This document shows positions 1 through 8,354 of a stretch of DNA of 64,000 nucleotides, in pieces; within the stretch, counting starts at the first letter, position 1, and each line of letters begins with the position of its first letter. The DNA comes from JANPCX01 sp031431125. Lineage in GTDB: Bacteria > Pseudomonadota > Gammaproteobacteria > Burkholderiales > Burkholderiaceae_C. The stretch spans positions 1-64,000 of the forward strand of contig JANPCX010000087.1 of NCBI GenBank assembly GCA_031431125.1, given 5' to 3'. Under the pieces are notes generated by a model, which was given only the letters and a program-made list of their open reading frames with translations, ran no database searches and was not told where the DNA came from. A program made the position numbers and the translations under genes.

Positions 1-140
1 TCGTAAACCTCTTCAAATCTCATGATCCGGCTTCCTTGCATCAAGTGCGCCCGGCTCAGTTGTGGTGCGAACATCGCACCTCCCCTAAACCGGACAGATT
101 ACTTGCTACAGCTCCGGACAGATCATTTGCTCTCTACACC
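1..140 (-). mobile_element. End of an insertion sequence (probable ISNCY-type), cut by the window edge
   Basis: The first 23 bases read on the minus strand give an ATG followed by codons for MRFEEVY, which matches from memory the start of ISNCY-family transposases common in Comamonadaceae; the rest lies outside the window. Between 90 and 136 the stretch CCGGACAGAT-A/C-A-TTGCT occurs twice in tandem, as expected of repeated transposase-binding sites at an IS end. The inner boundary is placed near 136-140 because the reading frame of the neighbouring DUF4276 gene breaks there. The family name is an inference from seven residues and the repeats. Confidence 0.55.
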
Positions 141-280
141 ATCTGTTTCTCGAGGTCTTGCTTGCCTTCAAAAACGAGAAAATGCTGGGGGATATTTCTC
201 CTGAGCACCTTCGGCAAAAAACCCTCAAGGAAGTCTTGCGCGGAAGGTTCTTCTAAGAAGAATACCAAATGCTCGGTCAA
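134..280 (-). pseudogene. DUF4276 family protein, 5' fragment truncated by an insertion sequence
   Basis: A TTG codon at 280-278 overlaps the stop of the upstream AAA ATPase gene (TTGA) and opens a 48-codon frame that begins MTEHLVFFLEEPSAQDFLEG and contains FEGKQDLEKQ, the recognisable N-terminus of DUF4276 proteins (small, TOPRIM-like, usually about 200 residues). The frame ends at a TAG at 136-134 inside the insertion-sequence end, so about three quarters of the protein is missing. DUF4276 proteins are normally translationally coupled to an AAA ATPase of this kind, which is what is seen here. The fragment is almost certainly non-functional. Confidence 0.75.
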
Positions 281-1470
281 GGGTTTGCTCCTGGGAACAG
301 ACCTTGTTTCCAAAGAAAGCCCATTTGGTCGCCCTCAGCCATATAGGCTCGCAGCTGATCATCGTCTGCCGCACGATGTACTTCTGTATATCCCTGTTCT
401 TTGACCAGCCAAAAAATTTCTTCGAGCTGCACCGCGTTGAGAAAATCTGGCGAGTGCGTGGTCACAAAAACCTGCCCACCGCGGTCTGCATACGCGCGAA
501 ACTCTTCGGCCAAGTCCCACAGAAGAGACGGATACAGCTGGTTTTCCGGCTCTTCGACACAAAGCAGTGGATGCGGGCTTGGGTCATATAGAAGAACCAA
601 GTAGGCCAACATTTTGATCGTGCCGTCAGAGACATGCCTAGCCAAGAACGGGTCTTCGAAGGACCCGTCCTGAAACTTGAGCAGAACCCTACCTTCTTCC
701 GTGGGTTTGGCTTGGACATCTGTGACGCCAGGGACCCGTCTTTGCAGCTTATTCAGGATGTCTTGAAAAATAAGAGGGTGCTGGTGGTACAGATACTGCA
801 CCACCAAAGATAAGTTTTCGCCCTCTCGCGACAAGTGTTCAGCGTACGCCGCCTCGGCTTCGGGTCGAGCTCTGCTGATATGAAGATCCGAAAGATGCCA
901 GTTTTCTATCAAGTTTCCGAGCGCAACGACGGCTGGGAAACGCTCGAATTGCGCCAATCCTTTGATCGCAAGAATGTCCGGACTCTTCAGAGTTTGTTGT
1001 TCACGCTTGAGTTGTTTGACGTCGGTGATTGACTCCAACTCGTTGGTTACCGCTTCTCCGGTGCCGCAAGAAAAATCCAAAAAACGCCATGGCTGACCTC
1101 TACTTCCCCGTCTGTATTGAAGTACTTCGCGCACTACAGCCGGACGGCCATTGATTTCATCGATGTGCAGTTCATAGGTAATCAGGCGCGACAGGCCTTC
1201 AGACAATGCGGTTCTGATCTTGAGCTCAATTTCAATCGGACCAGAGGTGTTGCGACTACGCACTTCACTCAGTCCTCGGCTACCGCCAAGTTTTGCCAGC
1301 GCCGAGGTCACATTGCTGGTCATTGCATCGCGTAAAAACGCGAATACGGAAAACAAAGTGCTCTTGCCAGTGCCATTGGCGCCAACCAAAACACAAAAGC
1401 GAGGAATGTCTTTAAGAGTGACGTTCCTGAAAGCCCGAAAATTTCGGAGGCGAATCGATTCAATTTGCAT
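277..1470 (-). CDS. AAA family ATPase (AAA_21, OLD/SMC-like), partner of a DUF4276 protein
   Basis: A 397-residue ATPase with the SMC/RecF-like start MQIESIRLRNFRAFRN, a Walker A motif GANGTGKST at residues 30-38, a Walker B-type segment LLCVEEPENQLYP near 302-314 and an ABC-like switch THSPDF near 338. This architecture is that of predicted ATPases (COG4637/AAA_21) encoded as a pair with DUF4276 proteins and often found among defence or accessory genes; the activity of the pair is not known to me. It starts at the ATG at 1470, 12 bases after the SPFH gene ends, so the two may be co-transcribed. The gene itself is intact, but its DUF4276 partner immediately downstream is destroyed by an insertion sequence. 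Confidence 0.85.
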   Translation of the reverse strand: MQIESIRLRNFRAFRNVTLKDIPRFCVLVGANGTGKSTLFSVFAFLRDAMTSNVTSALAKLGGSRGLSEVRSRNTSGPIEIELKIRTALSEGLSRLITYELHIDEINGRPAVVREVLQYRRGSRGQPWRFLDFSCGTGEAVTNELESITDVKQLKREQQTLKSPDILAIKGLAQFERFPAVVALGNLIENWHLSDLHISRARPEAEAAYAEHLSREGENLSLVVQYLYHQHPLIFQDILNKLQRRVPGVTDVQAKPTEEGRVLLKFQDGSFEDPFLARHVSDGTIKMLAYLVLLYDPSPHPLLCVEEPENQLYPSLLWDLAEEFRAYADRGGQVFVTTHSPDFLNAVQLEEIFWLVKEQGYTEVHRAADDDQLRAYMAEGDQMGFLWKQGLFPGANP

Positions 1471-1482
1471 GGTGTTCTCGGA

Positions 1483-2523
1483 TTACACCAACTTCTTCAA
1501 CAACTCCGCCTTCTTCGCATCAAACTCCTCGGCCGTGAGGATGCCCTTGGCCTTGAGGTCGGCCAGCTTTTCCAAGGTGGCCATGACTTCATCTGGCCGC
1601 ACACCCACGGGCGCTGCTGCGGCAGCGGCACCTGGCTGTGCGCCTTGCAGGCCGTGCGAGAGTTGCTGCGCCATCACCTGGCCCAAAGCCACGCCGGCAC
1701 CGAGGCCCATGGCGTCGCCCACCACGCCACCACCACCACCGCCTGCACCTTCGGCAAATTTGGGCATGGACTGGGCGGTTTGGTACTGCATGAATTTGCC
1801 CATGTCGTTGCCGACCATGCCCATGCCGATTTTTTGGTCGAGGATTTTTTGCAGCTCTTCGGGCAGGGACAGGTTTTGCACCGTCACGCCTTCGAGTCCC
1901 AAGCCGATCTTTTCAAACGACGGCGCGGTGGCGGTTTTGAGTTGTGCTGCAAACTCCACCTGATTGGCGGCGAGGTCGAGGAAGGCCAGACCGCTGCCGG
2001 CCACGGCATCGGAAATGTGTTGCAGCATCAGGGCGCGCAACTGGCCGTCCAGGTCTTCCACGGTGTAACGCTCGCGAGTGCCGGAAATTTCCGAGAAGAA
2101 TTTTTTCGGGTCGGCGACGCGGTAGCTGAAATTGCCAAAGGCGCGCACGCGCACGGCACCGAAGTCTTTGTCGCGGATGGTCACCGGCTGGGTGGTGCCC
2201 CAGCGCTGGTCAATTTGCTGGCGGGTGCTGAAGAACACCACATCGCTCTTGAACGGGCTTTGGAAGAGTTTGTCCCAGTTCTGCAAATAGGTGAGGACCG
2301 GCAGCGTGCTGGTGGAGAGGGTGTAGCGGCCGGGGCCAAACACATCGGCGACCTTGCCTTCGTTGATGAAGACGGCCATTTGGCTCTCGCGCACGGTGAG
2401 CGAACCGCCGTATTGGATTTCATTGCCCGCCATCGGAAAACGCCAGGCCAGGGTGCCGTCGCTGTCCTCTTGCCATTCCAGAATGTCGATGAACTGTTTC
2501 TTGATGAAATCCATCAGTGCCAT
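1483..2523 (-). CDS. SPFH/Band 7 domain protein with C-terminal SHOCT domain
   Basis: A 346-residue protein. Residues about 1-240 are a virion-core-like SPFH domain (the segments VFINEGKVADVFGPGRYTLS and RYTVEDLDGQLRALMLQHI are typical). A Gly/Ala-rich linker follows at about 260-305, then a short C-terminal SHOCT domain (residues 310-346, EKLADLKAKGILTAEEFDAK). SPFH proteins form oligomeric scaffolds, and SHOCT helices are thought to help oligomerisation. The frame stays open far upstream, but the start is set at the ATG at 2523 because AGGAGA lies about 9 bases before it and the SPFH domain begins at once. No signal peptide or membrane segment is seen. The specific role is unknown. Confidence 0.85.
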   Translation of the reverse strand: MALMDFIKKQFIDILEWQEDSDGTLAWRFPMAGNEIQYGGSLTVRESQMAVFINEGKVADVFGPGRYTLSTSTLPVLTYLQNWDKLFQSPFKSDVVFFSTRQQIDQRWGTTQPVTIRDKDFGAVRVRAFGNFSYRVADPKKFFSEISGTRERYTVEDLDGQLRALMLQHISDAVAGSGLAFLDLAANQVEFAAQLKTATAPSFEKIGLGLEGVTVQNLSLPEELQKILDQKIGMGMVGNDMGKFMQYQTAQSMPKFAEGAGGGGGGVVGDAMGLGAGVALGQVMAQQLSHGLQGAQPGAAAAAAPVGVRPDEVMATLEKLADLKAKGILTAEEFDAKKAELLKKLV

Positions 2524-2620
2524 GGCGGTGATCTCCTGTAGCCCGCAGGGTGAATAGAAGGGCCAACAATTGCGGGTCAGCGAATAATAGGACAAGCACG
2601 CAGGTTCGCAGGAGAAACGC

Positions 2621-3859
2621 ATGAACACCACCGCTTTAAAACTGGCCGTCGTCGGCGCGGGCCCCGTGGGGCTGACCTTGGCCTTGGCTGCTGCCCGCCA
2701 CCTGCCCCAGGCCGAGGTGACGGTGTTCGATGCCCGTCCCGAAGACAAAGACGTGTCGCAAGACCCGCGCACCCTGGCCCTGTCCTGGGGCAGCGTGCAA
2801 CTGCTGCAGCGCTTGAATGCGTGGTTGCCTGGCGCGGCCCAGTCCATCACCGCTGTGCATGTGTCGCAGCAACAACCGGCGATGGATGGGTTGCTCGGCC
2901 GCTGGTTTGGCGAACCCGAAGTGCGACTGAGTGCCACGGACGAAGGTGTGCCCATGTTGGGTGCGGTGCTCAGTTATGGCGCCATCACTGCGCCCTTGCA
3001 AAAGGCCTGGGAGGCCTTGTGTGCCGCTGAACCAGCGCGTCTGCGCAGCCGTTTCGCCACGCCCGTGAAAGCGCTGAAGAATGTCGGCACCTCATCAACC
3101 CAGCGCGTCGAGTTGGATGCGGGCATCGCCGAGACGTTTGATTTGGCCGTGGTGGCCGAAGGCGGCGTGTTCTCCGACCAAGTCAGAAAAGGCCTGACCC
3201 ACGACTATGCGCAAACCGCCTGGGTTGGCACCGTGCGCCTGAGACAGCCCCATGGCGGCGTCGCTTATGAACGTTTCACCCGGCAAGGCCCTGTTGCCTT
3301 GCTACCGCTGTTGCCTCTGCCCAGTGATCCCAGCGATTCCGAAAACTCGCAGACCCGCGCTGCTTTGGTGTGGTGTGTGCCCAGCCAAGACGACCCAGTG
3401 GCCGCACTGAACGAGGCCCAGCGCCTGACCGTGCTCAATACCGTGTTCCATCCGCAAGTGGGCGAGATCACCACGTTGTCACCCCTCAAATCCTTCGCGC
3501 TGGGCTTGAACGCCGAACGCACCCTGACCGATGGCCGCACCGTGCGCATCGGCAATGCCGCACAAACCATGCACCCCGTGGCGGGCCAAGGATTGAACCT
3601 CGGGCTGCGCGATGCTTTTGAACTGGTGCAGGCCTTGTCACGCAGCAGCGATGTGCCCGCCGTGCTGCGCCGCCTGGAGTGGCAACGCGGCCCCGACCGC
3701 TGGGCCTTGATCGCCGCGACCGATTTTCTGGCCCGTAGTTTCACCTGGACGCTGCCCGGCGCCAGCACCGCACGCGGTTTGGGCATGGTGGCTTTGCAAT
3801 CGCTCAAGCCGGTGAAGTCGGCCTTGGCGCGGCAGATGATGTTTGGGTCGCGGAACTGA
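2621..3859 (+). CDS. ubiH: UbiH/UbiF/VisC/COQ6-family FAD-dependent monooxygenase
   Basis: A 412-residue flavoprotein hydroxylase. The Rossmann motif GAGPVG lies at residues 12-17, and the second FAD-binding motif GNAAQTMHPVAGQG at about 311-324 is the hallmark of ubiquinone-biosynthesis hydroxylases. It probably hydroxylates a polyprenyl-phenol ring during ubiquinone synthesis at the inner membrane. Which ring position it acts on cannot be told from sequence alone, so the symbol is provisional. The start has GCAGGAG a few bases upstream. It is divergent from the SPFH gene. A Coq7-type hydroxylase for the same pathway lies at 14.3-14.9 kb. Confidence 0.8.
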   Translation: MNTTALKLAVVGAGPVGLTLALAAARHLPQAEVTVFDARPEDKDVSQDPRTLALSWGSVQLLQRLNAWLPGAAQSITAVHVSQQQPAMDGLLGRWFGEPEVRLSATDEGVPMLGAVLSYGAITAPLQKAWEALCAAEPARLRSRFATPVKALKNVGTSSTQRVELDAGIAETFDLAVVAEGGVFSDQVRKGLTHDYAQTAWVGTVRLRQPHGGVAYERFTRQGPVALLPLLPLPSDPSDSENSQTRAALVWCVPSQDDPVAALNEAQRLTVLNTVFHPQVGEITTLSPLKSFALGLNAERTLTDGRTVRIGNAAQTMHPVAGQGLNLGLRDAFELVQALSRSSDVPAVLRRLEWQRGPDRWALIAATDFLARSFTWTLPGASTARGLGMVALQSLKPVKSALARQMMFGSRN

Positions 3860-3902
3860 TTGGCCTGGGGCGTTTTTTTAAAAAGTTTTATCCCCTTGCG
3901 CC

Positions 3903-4003
3903 CGTCATTCCCGCGAAAGCGGGAATCCAGTGTGGCGTGCAAGACTGCACCACCGGCTTACCGATGTATCACCGATGGACTCCCGCTTTCGCGGGAATGA
4001 CGG
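3903..4003. repeat. REP doublet (two inverted REP-like palindromes)
   Basis: The palindromic unit GTCATTCCCGCGAAAGCGGG occurs at 3904-3930 and again, inverted, at 3976-4002 (CCCGCTTTCGCGGGAATGAC), about 45 bases apart. Each unit can itself form a hairpin, and the two together form a larger one. This is the layout of a REP doublet (REPIN). A similar doublet lies at 55131-55227. The right-hand copy also encodes the C-terminus of the hydrolase gene that ends at 3969. Confidence 0.85.
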
Positions 4004-5285
4004 TCTTGGGTTGATCGGTGCTGAGGTTGAACCACGTCAACAGCTGCGCCGTCACCGCAGGGCTGCTCAGCAGGGCCATGTGGTTGGTGCGGTAGGCGAT
4101 GAAGGTGGAGGTTTTGGCGAAGTGCAAACTTCGCGCTGGGTCATAGTGTTGGCCAAGTGCGCTGTGCAATGGCACCAGCCCATCCCCCAGCAAACGCTCC
4201 GCGAGCAAACCACGTTTTCCGGCCACCGTGCCCGCTACCGCATAACAGGCCACACCTTCCGGCAGGGGCAGGGCGGTGCGGTGGTCGGGGGCGCGGCGAA
4301 AGCGGTCGCGACCGCGCCAGTCTTCGTCCAGCAGCAGGCCGTAACGCAAGTCGGTGATGCCGCTGCTGCGCAATTGGGCCAAGCGGCTGAAGGGGGCGGT
4401 GTAGGGCGTGCTGGCCAGAATCACATCCACCCGGTTGCCCGCGCGCTCTAGCGGTGCGCCGTGGTGGGGCGTGCCCAGAAAAACGATGGTTTTGAGCCGC
4501 TTGGGCCAGCGTTGTTTGGATTTAAAGGCCGCGTGCACGCAACTGCGCATCACGAGCCCCCCCATGCTGTGGGCCAGCACATGGATTTCTTGGAGTGGCA
4601 CCGGCCAATCGGCCAGCAATTTTTCTAACTGCAAGGCCAGTTCTTGGCCGTTGCTGGAAATGTGCAGACCGGTGTTGTAGCGCAGGGTGATCAGGCTGCA
4701 ACCCATGGCCTGGGCCAAAGTTTTCCCGTGGTTGACGGCTTGGCCTTCATGCTCGGTGTTCCACTGCAAGTCGTTCCTGCACAGGCCATGTATCAGCAGC
4801 AGCACTTTCTTTTGGGGCCGCGTTGCTGCTGTTGCTGTTTCGTGCGTCAGGCTTCCGTCTGGCCCCCAGATCGGCTGGCCGTCCCACCGCAGCGTCATCG
4901 CAGTCGCCAAAGGACTTTGAGATTGAAGCAGGTGGTCGCCCATGACGCCATTGAGGGCCGCGAGCACGGCTTCGCGTTCGGGCGATCCTGGATTGCTGCC
5001 TTCTAAACGCTCCAAGGTGGGTTGCAGCCGGGCCAGGGCGGTGTCCACACCGCGCCCGACGGCGTAGGTCAGGCCGTGGATGGCTTTGTATACCCAGGCG
5101 GTCAGTCCCTGGGTGCGCTGTGGTTGCGCCCTGTTGCGCACGCCGAGCTGCGCCCACACCGATTGATGCACACCCTCGGTGACCCGGGTGATGCTGTGCA
5201 CGGCGTCGGTGGCCAGCTTGGCCACTGCCCGAACGTCTGACGCCTTGAGGTGTTTGGTTTTGGGGTGCGATGGGCGTTGGGTCAT
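3969..5285 (-). CDS. Alpha/beta hydrolase, lipase/PGAP1-like
   Basis: A 438-residue protein. The first 155 residues are a helical region without a recognised domain. The hydrolase fold follows, with an oxyanion-side motif LLLIHGL near residues 163-168, the nucleophile elbow AHSMGG with Ser240, and FLGTPHHGAPLERAG further on, which is typical of esterases and lipases of the PGAP1/LipA type. No signal peptide is visible, so it is probably cytoplasmic. The substrate is unknown. The last ten or so residues (TVIPAKAGVHR) are encoded by a REP repeat rather than by the ancestral gene. The start is the ATG at 5285. The neighbouring small membrane protein and gsp genes run in the same direction. Confidence 0.8.
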   Translation of the reverse strand: MTQRPSHPKTKHLKASDVRAVAKLATDAVHSITRVTEGVHQSVWAQLGVRNRAQPQRTQGLTAWVYKAIHGLTYAVGRGVDTALARLQPTLERLEGSNPGSPEREAVLAALNGVMGDHLLQSQSPLATAMTLRWDGQPIWGPDGSLTHETATAATRPQKKVLLLIHGLCRNDLQWNTEHEGQAVNHGKTLAQAMGCSLITLRYNTGLHISSNGQELALQLEKLLADWPVPLQEIHVLAHSMGGLVMRSCVHAAFKSKQRWPKRLKTIVFLGTPHHGAPLERAGNRVDVILASTPYTAPFSRLAQLRSSGITDLRYGLLLDEDWRGRDRFRRAPDHRTALPLPEGVACYAVAGTVAGKRGLLAERLLGDGLVPLHSALGQHYDPARSLHFAKTSTFIAYRTNHMALLSSPAVTAQLLTWFNLSTDQPKTVIPAKAGVHR

Positions 5286-5343
5286 GGGCTGGCCTCAATG
5301 TGGATCTTGTTTGCCCGATGACGTCATGAACAAGACGCTTGAC

Positions 5344-5811
5344 TCACGGTCGCAGCAGGTACAAGGTTTCAGCCAAAGGAAAGCTGTGGAACAAATAGGC
5401 CAACACACCCGCACACAGCAGCATGCTGGCTGCGGCGGCCACACCATGCCACAGGGCTTGTCGCTGTGCGCTGGGGCCTTGCAGCAGCGGTGTGGCGCGC
5501 AGCACAGGGTAACCAGGTGGCGGGTAGCAGTCCGCCTTTCGAATGCGCCAGGCCATGGCGGCGAGCCAAGTGGCGGTGATGAGAACAATCAACACCAAGG
5601 CAGTCACCACACCCACCACCAACCAGGCGGTGCGCACGGCGCGCTCGTCGGCGCTGGCTGCACTGTCGGTCAACCAGGTGGCGACCCAAGGTTGACCCCA
5701 TAAAACGCCCGCCAACACCAGCACCACACAAAACAAAGCCAGGGCCAGCGCGCCCTGCTGATGTGAGCGCTGCGGTTGAACCAAGGTGCTTGGTGCGGTG
5801 GGCGTGTCCAT
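5344..5811 (-). CDS. Small inner-membrane protein of unknown function, last gene of the gspGHIJK cluster
   Basis: A 155-residue protein with three likely membrane segments: ALALALFCVVLVLAGVLW near 22-39, AWLVVGVVTALVLIVLITA near 62-80, and a C-terminal ALWHGVAAAASMLLCAGVLA segment. A proline-rich polar loop lies between the second and third. The frame could begin earlier, but the ATG at 5811 is only one base past the gspK stop (5813-5815), indicating tight coupling. In Burkholderia-type T2SS clusters gspL, gspM and gspN would follow gspK; this protein shows none of their features. I do not recognise the family. Confidence 0.7.
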   Translation of the reverse strand: MDTPTAPSTLVQPQRSHQQGALALALFCVVLVLAGVLWGQPWVATWLTDSAASADERAVRTAWLVVGVVTALVLIVLITATWLAAMAWRIRKADCYPPPGYPVLRATPLLQGPSAQRQALWHGVAAAASMLLCAGVLAYLFHSFPLAETLYLLRP

Positions 5812-5812
5812 G

Positions 5813-6817
5813 TCAGTTGGTTCTGAGGGTTTGGCTGCGCGTGCGCCAAACGGGAGAGATATCAAGTTCCAATCGCCGCATCAGCGTCACCTCTTCTTGC
5901 ACATGGTCACCCAAACGCAGCCTACCCCGTACCTCGAAGTGGTGGCTGTTGATGTTGGCTTGGGCAGCGTCTATGGTGACGGTGGGCGGCAGGGCGGCCT
6001 GTGCTTCGGCAATGCTCTTGAAGGGGTTGTTGGCACGGCGCTGTACCAGGCGATCGGCGCTGCCCAAATCGATGTTCAGCACCGCGGCAATGACTTCTCG
6101 CCGCGCGGTGTTGAGGTTGATGTGGGTTGGCGTGCCGCTGTTCCGGGGCAGGATGGTGGCATAGGGCACCATTTTGTTGATGGAGGCCTCGTCCACGCCC
6201 AACCATTTCAGTTGCGCCATGGTTTGCGGGGCAATGGGGGTGCCGTTGTTGGGTGAGGTGGCCGTGGTGTCCCACGCACGCAGCAGATTTCCTGCCATGC
6301 CGTCGGCCAGCTCAGCGGGCAAACCAATGTGACCGAACAAGCGGCGCAGGGCCTCAAGTTCGGCTGGTATCAGCACCGCGAAGATCCTGTTGTCTTTGAC
6401 CTGCTCACCGACGAGCCGCCGCAAGTCGTAGCGTGATTGCGCATCTTCGATGCTGCCCGATAAAAACGCCTCCACCTCACTGTCGTCGGTGTTGTTTTTG
6501 TCGGCTGCCAAAAACGTGGTGAGTTTGGCTTCGGCCAAGGGCGTGGCCCAGGGTTCGCCCAGGTGATCGGGGCCACGGTTGCGCCCATCTTCGCGCAGGA
6601 TGATGCGGGACCAATCCAAGGCGCCGTTCAGTATCCAGGTGGACTGTGCCCTGGCACGTTCCGCGGTTTCAATCGCGATGGCGGTCCATTGTTGCCACAC
6701 CATGCCTGCCGCCAAGGTGGCCACCAAGGTCAAGATGACCATGGCCATCAGCAGTGCCGCACCACGCTGCCTGCGCCTGCTCTGAACGGCCCTGCGGTAT
6801 GCATGCTGGCGTGTCAT
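5813..6817 (-). CDS. gspK: Type II secretion minor pseudopilin GspK (first cluster)
   Basis: A 334-residue protein beginning with a basic leader and the segment RQRGAALLMAMVILTLVATLAAGMVW, the GspK form of the prepilin cleavage site, in which Glu at +5 is absent, as is usual for GspK. The long globular body contains INLNTARREVIAAVLNI, the GspK helical repeat that resembles helix-hairpin-helix motifs. GspK caps the tip complex GspI-J-K of the pseudopilus. Its ATG overlaps the gspJ stop (ATGA), so it is translationally coupled. It belongs to the partial gspGHIJK set and is distinct from the gspK at 33.8 kb. Confidence 0.9.
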   Translation of the reverse strand: MTRQHAYRRAVQSRRRQRGAALLMAMVILTLVATLAAGMVWQQWTAIAIETAERARAQSTWILNGALDWSRIILREDGRNRGPDHLGEPWATPLAEAKLTTFLAADKNNTDDSEVEAFLSGSIEDAQSRYDLRRLVGEQVKDNRIFAVLIPAELEALRRLFGHIGLPAELADGMAGNLLRAWDTTATSPNNGTPIAPQTMAQLKWLGVDEASINKMVPYATILPRNSGTPTHINLNTARREVIAAVLNIDLGSADRLVQRRANNPFKSIAEAQAALPPTVTIDAAQANINSHHFEVRGRLRLGDHVQEEVTLMRRLELDISPVWRTRSQTLRTN

Positions 6818-7461
6818 GGCTGCGGCCCCAGCACCAGATCACGTGTGAGGTTGCCCGCGCGGCCACTGCCGGGAGCGAAGCTCAGCACCAAACGCACGCC
6901 GGTCGGTAGGCGCTCGCGTTGACGCGCTCCGCTGGCCGCGACGTCCACGGGCGAAACATCGCCACTGGACTGTGCGTTTGTCCAAGCGTTGACGCGGTAG
7001 TAATAAAGCTGCCACTGACTCACGCCGGTCAGCATTTCCAACTGCCCGGCCTCGCCACCTTGAAACTGTTGGCTGCGCAGCCAATGGTCTTGCAGCTCGC
7101 CGCTGCGTTGCGCGACCGGGCTGGCCCAGCGCAACCAGCGCGTCGCGCCGGCGGCATCGGGTTTCAATGACCACACCACCAACTGCATCCCGGCCTCAGT
7201 CCGTCGTGTCAGGCGCAGGCTGGCGCCGTCAAAACCCAGGGGCGGAACGACGCCGCTGTCTTGCACGGCGGCCAGGTCCACATCCCATTGCGCCAGCACC
7301 GTTCCGAGCTGCAGGTTGTTGCCCAAACGCTGCTGCGTGGCGTCGCGGGCACGCACCATGCCGTCCACGCCTTGCCAGGCCATGGTGGCCACAATGGCCA
7401 TGACCATCAAGGCCACCAGCACCTCGACCAAGGTAAAGCCCCGGTGTTTTCGCTTTGCCAT
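6814..7461 (-). CDS. gspJ: Type II secretion minor pseudopilin GspJ (first cluster)
   Basis: A 215-residue pseudopilin with the prepilin-peptidase site RGFTLVEVLVAL at residues 7-18 (cleavage after Gly, Glu at +5) and the GspJ-type body, including VVWSLKPDAAG and the C-terminal PTGVRLVLSFAPGSG. The start is put at the ATG at 7459-7461, which overlaps the gspI stop (TGATG); a longer reading frame upstream only runs through gspI. It forms the pseudopilus tip with GspI and GspK in the periplasm. Confidence 0.9.
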   Translation of the reverse strand: MAKRKHRGFTLVEVLVALMVMAIVATMAWQGVDGMVRARDATQQRLGNNLQLGTVLAQWDVDLAAVQDSGVVPPLGFDGASLRLTRRTEAGMQLVVWSLKPDAAGATRWLRWASPVAQRSGELQDHWLRSQQFQGGEAGQLEMLTGVSQWQLYYYRVNAWTNAQSSGDVSPVDVAASGARQRERLPTGVRLVLSFAPGSGRAGNLTRDLVLGPQP

Positions 7462-7844
7462 CAGAACCTCGGTACCACGGTGCTCAGTGTGAGCACCGGG
7501 CGACCGCTTTCGTCGGATAACTGCGCATCCACCCGCCGAAAATTGGGGTTGGGTGTGGCGCGCACCAGACGCTTGCCGCTCAGCGTGACGCCCAACTGCT
7601 CGCAGCTGAAATCGTAGTCGCCCACGCTTGGGAACTCCTTGGCCAAACGCAGGCCCACCAGTTGGTTTTCCGCGCACCACTGCGCCACGCTCACCAAGCC
7701 TGCACGTTCCGTGTTTTGGGTCAGCGCACCTGCGGCTTTGATGCCCGCACCCAGCGTGACCGCGACGATGGCCAAGGCCACCAGCACTTCAATCAAGGTG
7801 AAGCCTCGTTGCTGCTCGGCGCGGCGTTGTGTTTGTATGTGCAT
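7461..7844 (-). CDS. gspI: Type II secretion minor pseudopilin GspI (first cluster)
   Basis: A 127-residue pseudopilin with the cleavage motif RGFTLIEVLVALAIVAV at residues 13-29 and the short GspI-type body WCAENQLVGLRL, a well-conserved GspI signature. It starts at the ATG at 7844, overlapping the gspH stop in the form TGATG. GspI nucleates the tip complex of the pseudopilus. The tight overlaps through gspH-I-J-K show that the five genes are one transcription and translation unit. Confidence 0.9.
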   Translation of the reverse strand: MHIQTQRRAEQQRGFTLIEVLVALAIVAVTLGAGIKAAGALTQNTERAGLVSVAQWCAENQLVGLRLAKEFPSVGDYDFSCEQLGVTLSGKRLVRATPNPNFRRVDAQLSDESGRPVLTLSTVVPRF

Positions 7845-8323
7845 CAGCGGGGCCGACCGGTGTTGCTGTCCAGATCCGCGACGGTGAAGGGCGCCAGCCC
7901 ATCGGTGGCCAGCATGAGTTGCTGTGGCCCCAAGCTCAGCACAATGCGCTGCGGTCCGATGACGGGCTCTGGTCCCAGGGTGATGCTGCGCGCCCCGACC
8001 ACATTGGCGGTGGTGCTGGCATCCAACCAGCGTGTCGGGAAGGTGATGGCCGTTGGCAGCCCGACAAAAACAAAATCTCTTGTGACAGCCGCATTGCCGG
8101 GCGTTTGCGCCCCAGCACCTGGCACCCACTGCACCGCCAAACCCGTGCTGCGTGCCGCAGCGCGTGCCGACTCCAAGAGCGACACCAACCGTGCAGCCTC
8201 ACGCTCGAGTTGCGCGGCCTGCGGATCACGCAGCGCCAGCGAAGCCAGGCCCGATGCGATCGCAATCACTGCGACGACGACCAACAATTCAATGAGCGTG
8301 AAGCCACGCGACGAGGGCGCCAT
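7844..8323 (-). CDS. gspH: Type II secretion minor pseudopilin GspH (first cluster)
   Basis: A 159-residue prepilin-like protein with RGFTLIELLVVVAVIAIASG at residues 6-25, then the GspH/FimT pattern EREAARLVSLLESARAAARS. The start is set at the ATG at 8323, with GAGG about 9 bases upstream; an upstream ATG at 8380 would overlap the end of gspG by 26 bases and is less likely. GspH is the pseudopilin linking the GspG shaft to the tip. Confidence 0.85.
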   Translation of the reverse strand: MAPSSRGFTLIELLVVVAVIAIASGLASLALRDPQAAQLEREAARLVSLLESARAAARSTGLAVQWVPGAGAQTPGNAAVTRDFVFVGLPTAITFPTRWLDASTTANVVGARSITLGPEPVIGPQRIVLSLGPQQLMLATDGLAPFTVADLDSNTGRPR

Positions 8324-8354
8324 GTGCGGGCCTCGCAAGCGATGAATCAGCCGT

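Noticed and set aside
1465..2541. A 358-codon open frame on the plus strand opposite the SPFH gene
   Set aside because: His/Gly/Ala-rich translation without any domain; it is the antisense shadow of a well-supported gene with a good ribosome-binding site.
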